Positions 58,911-64,000 of a DNA stretch of 64,000 nucleotides are shown in pieces (within the stretch, counting starts at the first letter, position 1; each line of letters begins with the position of its first letter). The notes beneath the pieces were generated by a model. That model was not told where the DNA came from and searched no databases. It worked only from the letters and a program-made list of their open reading frames with translations. The stretch comes from Parasponia andersonii. Its lineage: Eukaryota > Streptophyta > Magnoliopsida > Rosales > Cannabaceae. The stretch is taken from positions 365,925-429,924 of the forward strand of contig JXTB01000122.1 in NCBI GenBank assembly GCA_002914805.1, read 5' to 3'. The translations under genes were made by a program, and so were the position numbers.

Positions 58911-60619
58911 TCAGCAAACTGAATTGTTGTCTGTAGTATCATCCTCAGCAGAAGCCAGCACCAGCTGGGGTTGAGGAACAATGCCTTCCTTTCGGGCCTT
59001 CTTGCGTTCCCGCTGCAGCCTGAAGTACTCCCTCTTCCTAGCTCTGTAGCTGTTGGGGTTCTCAGGCTGCACTTCTCTTGGGTAGACGCTCACCTGTCAA
59101 TCACACACAGTAGCAATCAGCATCGGTCTCGAATCTATCTCTTTGACAAAACAACTGTATTGCATGGTCAAAAGTCAGCAGTATAACAACCTTCTTCCTG
59201 TCAGGTCCAAACTTCTCAAATTTTACAAGGCCATCAATCAATGAGAATAACGTATGATCCTTGCCCAGGCCTACGTTCTTTCCTGCATGAAACTGAATTT
59301 GATGCTATAGGTCAGAAAAAGAAATTTATGCAGTTGATAAGGTAACAAAGCTTGCACCAAGGAAATCAGAGCAAATTGCTTTACAGTGGGAAATTTGTTG
59401 TTTTTGACGTAATATTTCAAACGAAATATATAATGTCCCTCATCAACATATAACTTCCAGAATCAAACGACCTCAAGCAAGGGCTTTTCTTAATCATAGA
59501 AACACAGATGTAAATTCCAACCATCACATGCTCAGTGTTGTGGAGTCACAATACGCTAAATGTACTCTAGTGACAATCAAGTTTCAAACTAAAATGTCCT
59601 GGGCCCCAAACTTCATTCCTAGAATTGATTAAGATAATAATTAATAATGCCACATTAACATGGGGGAAACGAGAAGGCCAGAAGAGTACATTATTCTAGT
59701 AACATATCATGATTATATATGTCATACTGATTAAAAAAGCCTTACTATTTCCTTGAGTGAATAAAATTCAAACACACTGTAATTCCACCAACTTATCTCA
59801 AACCCACAAAAATAAAACAGATAAGCACTTCTTGTTTCATACCAGCTTCCCAGTTCTACAGTGATGGTGGCAGGAAGAACAAAAAGAGCCCAACTTTTCA
59901 ACTAAATTTTCTATATCCACAAACGGTACCAAACTCAACAAAATGTAATCTTTTTAATTATCCATGGTAGCACATTCAAAGTAGTAAGAAGTTCTAATAC
60001 AATCTCTCAGAACTATTATATCTCCCACTGATTAGCTACTAATTCTACTACAAAACAAGCTTTATATTCCATAAGAAAAATAAGCCCACAAAACAAAAGG
60101 AACAATTTAATAACATTTTCCTTATTGCGGTCCATTACAAAGTAGTAAACATGGCTTTCAGGATTAGCTCACTGAATAGCTTCTAATTCTACTACAAATG
60201 AACAACATTTTGGCACAGTCAGTTCAATAATGTTGAGTTAAAAAATGCCCAAATATCAAAAACGCATAATATAATTGGCAAAAATAAATAAATTAAAGCC
60301 AGAAATGAATTACCTTAGTCCCACGCTGGCGAACAATAATGGAGCCAGGCTTGGCAACCTGATCGCCAAAAATCTTGACTCCAAGCCTTTGGCCTGGGGA
60401 ATCACGACCGTTCTTGGTACTCCCGGCTCCTTTCTTGTGCGCATTTTGGATGGTCAAGGGGAGCCTTTGTGGACAAGAGAAGGATAGCTTTGGAGCCGCC
60501 ATAGTTAAGGAACCCAAATCCCCTTTGAAGAAAGATGATGACGACAATGAAGAGCCCGAGCTCATTGAGAGCCCTCTAAACGCTCCCACCAGGTTGAAAC
60601 TCATTGATGCAGCTGCCAT
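58911..60619 (-). CDS. RPL27: plastid ribosomal protein bL27c, 196 aa
   Basis: Exons in coding order 60314-60619, 59191-59292 and 58911-59093, all phase 0. The first ~55 residues (Ser-rich, [16 protein letters not shown] start) are a plastid transit peptide. The mature part opens [20 protein letters not shown] and continues with [39 protein letters not shown], the bL27 core that reaches the peptidyl-transferase centre of the 50S subunit. A plant-specific C-terminal extension ([20 protein letters not shown]) follows. Exon 3 begins with GTG (Val). No defect seen. Confidence 0.97.
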
Positions 60620-61690
60620 TTTTCTTCAATCTATCCCTGAAATTTAAATCAAAGGAAAGTTCAATTTCAGTTTTACGAGCATGAAGATGATGAAAACAGT
60701 GAAATTTTGAGAAATACCAGTTAGGGTTTTGTGCTTCTGTACTCTGCAAAAAGATTGGCCTTTGTTTGGCCTGTACCTGTGGATAAGGAGGAGGATAACC
60801 AGAGCGCGTTAAATAAACTACGGCTCTGTTTGTTTGTTCGCCTGTTTGAATATGTATATGTAAATAAAAATTACGGAATGAGTTATATATAATTGGATAA
60901 GCAAAATAAAGTGGAACGAGCCAATAATTCGAATAAGCCAAATAAAATGAAATGAACCCTAGTTAGAATAAAAGATATTAAAATAAATTATTAAAAAATA
61001 CATCTTAACCTCTATTTTCGTTCTAAAATATAAAATATAAAAAATAAAAAATAAATTTTAATAGTTGATATAATTTATGTATTATTTAAATAGAAAAATT
61101 GAATTATTAAAATAAATATTTATTTTAATTTTTTTTTTAAAAATATAATAATAACAAACACTCCAACGAGCTTTCTATTTAAATTGGAGTGCAATGAACG
61201 AAACAAACGGACCTACGTCTTTCGTGATTTGGTGAGAAATTTACACCTACTATTTGTATTTAAAACTTATTTTCAAAAACACTCATTTTTAGTTTTTCTT
61301 TTAAAATTGTCCATTTTAATGGTTCAAAACTCGTAATCAAAATACGAATAATCCACATTTACGATTTAAATTTTATTCATAAGGTAAATATTTACCAAAA
61401 TTTATATTTTTCATTATAAATTTGACCTGTAATAATATTCTAAAATGTACTCTAATTTTTAGTATAATTTTTATTCATAAAACGTGGTAAAAGAGTGGTA
61501 AAAAGAGTATAAAAATAAAAAAGAGATATTTATGGAAATATAGTTTTGAAAACGGATATTTATGAAATCTTTTTGCCATGCTGGGTTTATGTAAATTCAT
61601 GGGCCGTTCTTGACCCAGTTGGCCCAATTAGCATATATATACTTTGGGACAAATGTTTAGACAATTATTAAGAAAACTACCACTTTAGCA
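60620..61690. other. promoter of bL27c and AT-rich DNA, with a candidate MITE
   Basis: At about 60812-61215 'ggctctgtttgtttgttcg' and the reverse complement of 'cgaaacaaacggacc' form loose inverted ends about 400 bp apart around an AT-rich interior, which suggests a further small DNA transposon. No gene. Confidence 0.45.
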
Positions 61691-61691
61691 C

Positions 61692-62012
61692 TTTATTAAA
61701 AGAAGACACTTGGCATTGTTTGGTTAATTTGGTACGAGGGAGGGGGGAGAGTAGGAACTTAAATTATTTTGTATGTGGGACAGAGCGTAGGAAAAATAGA
61801 GGGCTATATTTCATATAGCAGAGAACGGAGAGGTTGAACTTGAATCCATCCATTAATGGAAGGACACAAAATCATGGGTCATGTGGTAAGGGCTCAACCC
61901 CTCCCTCTACCTTCCTTCCAACCAAACACAAGTATGGGGAGCATCCGTCAACTTATTCCTCCCAACCCTCTCTATCCATCCTCATCTCCTTCCTACCAAA
62001 CATTGCCTTAGA
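61692..62012. mobile_element. candidate MITE with GGCAWTGTTTGGT ends (about 320 bp)
   Basis: The left end 'ttggcattgtttggttaa' and right end 'cctaccaaacattgccttag' are inverted repeats. The GGNNTTGTTTGG consensus is shared with the element at 23122-23556. The interior is non-coding. Confidence 0.6.
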
Positions 62013-62920
62013 TAAGTATTAGTAATTTGGGCCAAGACAACTTCTTTTAAATAATAGTTTTAGAATTGTCAAGAAAATTTATGTTTAAAACATTTATGAC
62101 TACTGGTAATTTTTTTTTTTTTTTAAAAAAAAAAAAACAATCAAGATCCGATAATTTCCCTTGCTTTCACGGTCAAATTCAAGGCCTAACAATTAATGTT
62201 TAGTAGTAGACAACGTTATGGGCATTTTGGTCCCCACATACTAAAATTGGATTATAGGAATCATATTTCCTTTAAAAAAGAAAAGAAAAGAAAAGAAAAG
62301 AAAAAGAACACATATAGTTTTAGAAGGGGCTATGGATTGCTTTAAAGACTGAAGTGGTCTATTTCATATAAATGTAATTTCTCTTTCGTTATTGTTAATG
62401 AGAAAGAAAACAGAAAAAAAAATACTAATGACAATATTTAGCAAAATATATATAAAAAGAAAAACATTAATCAATGAGAAGTATATTAACATAGTAGTCT
62501 GTTCCATATAAACGCAATTTCTCTTTCGTTAACTTTCACGAGTAATTAAACAAGTCCTATTTCTTATAAACTTGACTTTCATTCCATTTTCTAAGAAATC
62601 CTTTCCTTATAGCTTCACTTTCGCTCCATGTTTTTTTTTTAAAAAAAAAACTACATGCATCTCTCCCTATAGGAAAGGTACTCCTTTCTTCCGTACACAA
62701 AAATAAGACAAAGATAGCAGATTAAAAATTCCAACCAAACACCCGTGAAAACCTTTTTCAGATTTCATCTCATCAACCACGTAGTCTCTGCCACATGGCG
62801 CCCATATAAATACATACATACTCCTCTGTATCTCTCTCCACATAAACCGAACCCCCCCCCCCCAACCAACAATTATTATTATTATTATTATTATTATTGT
62901 TATTATTATCTCTGAGTGCC
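62013..62920. other. intergenic and promoter of the DUF579 gene
   Basis: AT-rich with A tracts, a C14 run at about 62851-62864 and a (TTA)n microsatellite at about 62872-62908 directly before the ATG. TATAAATA ('cccatataaatacatac', about 62801-62817) is a likely TATA box. Confidence 0.55.
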
Positions 62921-63832
62921 ATGACCAAAGACAAGGATGATATGAAGAGTGGTACTACTCACAGACTCAGCCGATTCAGAATCACCGAACGGCCACGCCT
63001 CCTTGCCGTTCTAATCGCCGCCGCGTTGCTCACACTCGCTCTGACCCAAACGTTTCATCAGAGCACCACCACCGCCATGGTGTCACTCGGGCTCGCGAGC
63101 TGCCCGCCGGCTGACCCGGTGGCGGCGGCAAAGGCGGTGGAGTACGCGGCGACGCCGACCCAGCTCCTGGCCATACTCCACTACGCCACGTCATCGGTGG
63201 TCCCGCAGCAGTCGATCGACGAGGTCAGGGTCTCCTTCGAGGTCCTCCGGTCGCTGGCGCCCTGCAACTTCCTCGTCTTCGGGGTCGGCCGTGACTCCCT
63301 CATGTGGGCCTCCCTCAACCCACGTGGCGTCACGCTGTTCCTCGAGGAGGATCCGGACTGGATCAAGACGGTCCTCCGCGACGCCCCGATCCTCCGGGCC
63401 CACCCGGTAAATTACCGGACCCGCCTGTCCGAGGCCGACGAGCTGATGTCGAGCTACAAAGCCGAGCCGGACTGCCGGCCCTCGGCGGCTCGGCTGGGCC
63501 CGGACAGCCGGTGCCGGCTGGCCCTGACGGAGCTTCCCGACGAGGCGTACGAGAGGGAGTGGGACCTGATCATGATCGACGCGCCGAGGGGTTACTTCCC
63601 CGACGCGCCGGGGAGGATGGCGGCGATATACTCGGCGGCGGTTATGGCACGTGCTAGAGTGGGGCCAGGGGTGACGCACGTGTTCCTTCACGACGTGAAT
63701 AGGAGGGTGGAGAGGATGTTCGCGGAGGAGTTCCTCTGCGCCAAGTACAGGGTTAGAGCCGTGGGGAGGCTCTGGCATTTCGTCATCCCCCCCTCTGCTA
63801 ACGTCACCGACTCCGCTTCCAGTTTTTGCTAA
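62921..63832 (+). CDS. DUF579 glucuronate 4-O-methyltransferase family protein, 303 aa (AGM/GXM type)
   Basis: Intronless. The ATG at 62921 (MTKDKDDMKSGTTHRLSRFR) is the first in frame. It is a type II membrane protein: short basic tail, one helix (about 26-43), then a Golgi-lumen domain. The fold shows CNFLVFGVGRDSLMWASLNP, LFLEEDPDWIKTVL, WDLIMIDAPRGYFPDAPGRM and THVFLHDVNRRVE, the DUF579 (PF21729-like) landmarks. In Arabidopsis this family includes GXM enzymes that 4-O-methylate glucuronic acid on xylan, AGM1/2 that act on arabinogalactan, and IRX15. The LAPCNFLVFG and IPPSANVTDS parts look closest to AGM, but GXM cannot be excluded. It is far more GC-rich than the rest of the window. Confidence 0.92.
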   Translation: MTKDKDDMKSGTTHRLSRFRITERPRLLAVLIAAALLTLALTQTFHQSTTTAMVSLGLASCPPADPVAAAKAVEYAATPTQLLAILHYATSSVVPQQSIDEVRVSFEVLRSLAPCNFLVFGVGRDSLMWASLNPRGVTLFLEEDPDWIKTVLRDAPILRAHPVNYRTRLSEADELMSSYKAEPDCRPSAARLGPDSRCRLALTELPDEAYEREWDLIMIDAPRGYFPDAPGRMAAIYSAAVMARARVGPGVTHVFLHDVNRRVERMFAEEFLCAKYRVRAVGRLWHFVIPPSANVTDSASSFC

Positions 63833-64000
63833 AAAAAAAAAAAAAATGAGTGTATTTTTTTGACTTGAACATCGTTGAGTTGCTGAAAAATGAGTGATTA
63901 TTTATTTATTTAATCATTTAAATATGAGAGCGGAGCAGCATTGTCTTCTCCTCTTACTATAATTTTTTTTTTAATCTAAATTTGTATTTTCAAAATTACA
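63833..64000. other. 3' flank of the DUF579 gene
   Basis: Begins with an A tract immediately after the stop codon; no further gene before the window ends. Confidence 0.7.

Noticed and set aside
60275-60647. Plus-strand frames over bL27c exon 1
   Set aside because: Antisense shadow of a well-supported coding exon.
63191-63778. Long minus-strand frame opposite the DUF579 gene
   Set aside because: High GC suppresses stops on the opposite strand. The plus-strand protein is clearly the real one.
1-64000. tRNA, rRNA or CRISPR-like arrays
   Set aside because: No A/B-box pair with a cloverleaf and no rRNA segment was found. The tandem repeats present (31-bp, 30-bp, microsatellites) lack spacers and are not CRISPR.

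Overview
This is a window of plant nuclear DNA, almost certainly from a eudicot. The evidence is AT-rich intergenic sequence with many microsatellites, GT-AG introns, a plastid ribosomal protein gene with a transit peptide, a class III peroxidase, a DUF579 cell-wall methyltransferase and plant-type transposable elements. The species cannot be named from sequence alone. All genes were read by eye; exon borders come from reading frame plus splice dinucleotides.

Layout. 1-9.3 kb: one small conserved plant gene (1820-2200), then two divergent, oppositely oriented copies of an unclassified repeat (about 3.2-5.1 and 5.9-7.8 kb). 9.4-9.95 kb: a two-exon small membrane protein gene. 11.2-19.6 kb: an array of five single-exon DUF3339 genes whose strands alternate (-,+,-,+,-). 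20.9-38.6 kb: a transposon-rich block built from three versions of one local sequence, A (20879-24195), B (24197-24510 plus 35019-36661) and C (36663-38595), separated by single N characters. A carries a solo LTR and two MITEs. B lacks these but carries a decayed Ty3/Gypsy element of Tat type (24519-35018, minus strand). C appears identical to the end of A. 38.6-43.1 kb: AT-rich DNA with degenerate repeats and a LINE-like remnant. 44.1-46.7 kb: a nodulin-like MFS transporter. 48.5-50.4 kb: a class III peroxidase (minus). 52.2-53.3 kb: an LTR fragment between two direct repeats. 53.9-55.9 kb: a ZNF511-type zinc-finger gene containing a tandemly duplicated exon. 56.6-56.9 kb: SEC61 gamma. 58.9-60.6 kb: plastid ribosomal protein bL27 (minus). 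62.9-63.8 kb: a GC-rich DUF579 glucuronate O-methyltransferase gene.

Most host genes are independent transcription units (protein translocation, plastid translation, cell wall, transport) and do not form a pathway. The two most notable structures are the alternating-strand DUF3339 array and the Tat element, which carries a spliced gene on the strand opposite gag-pol. That antisense gene has its own TATA box and a domain resembling the 'putative gypsy type transposon' family (Transposase_28). The A/B/C arrangement with single-N joins looks like two haplotypes, or two close paralogues, laid end to end by the assembler. Each version supplies the empty site for the other's insertions.
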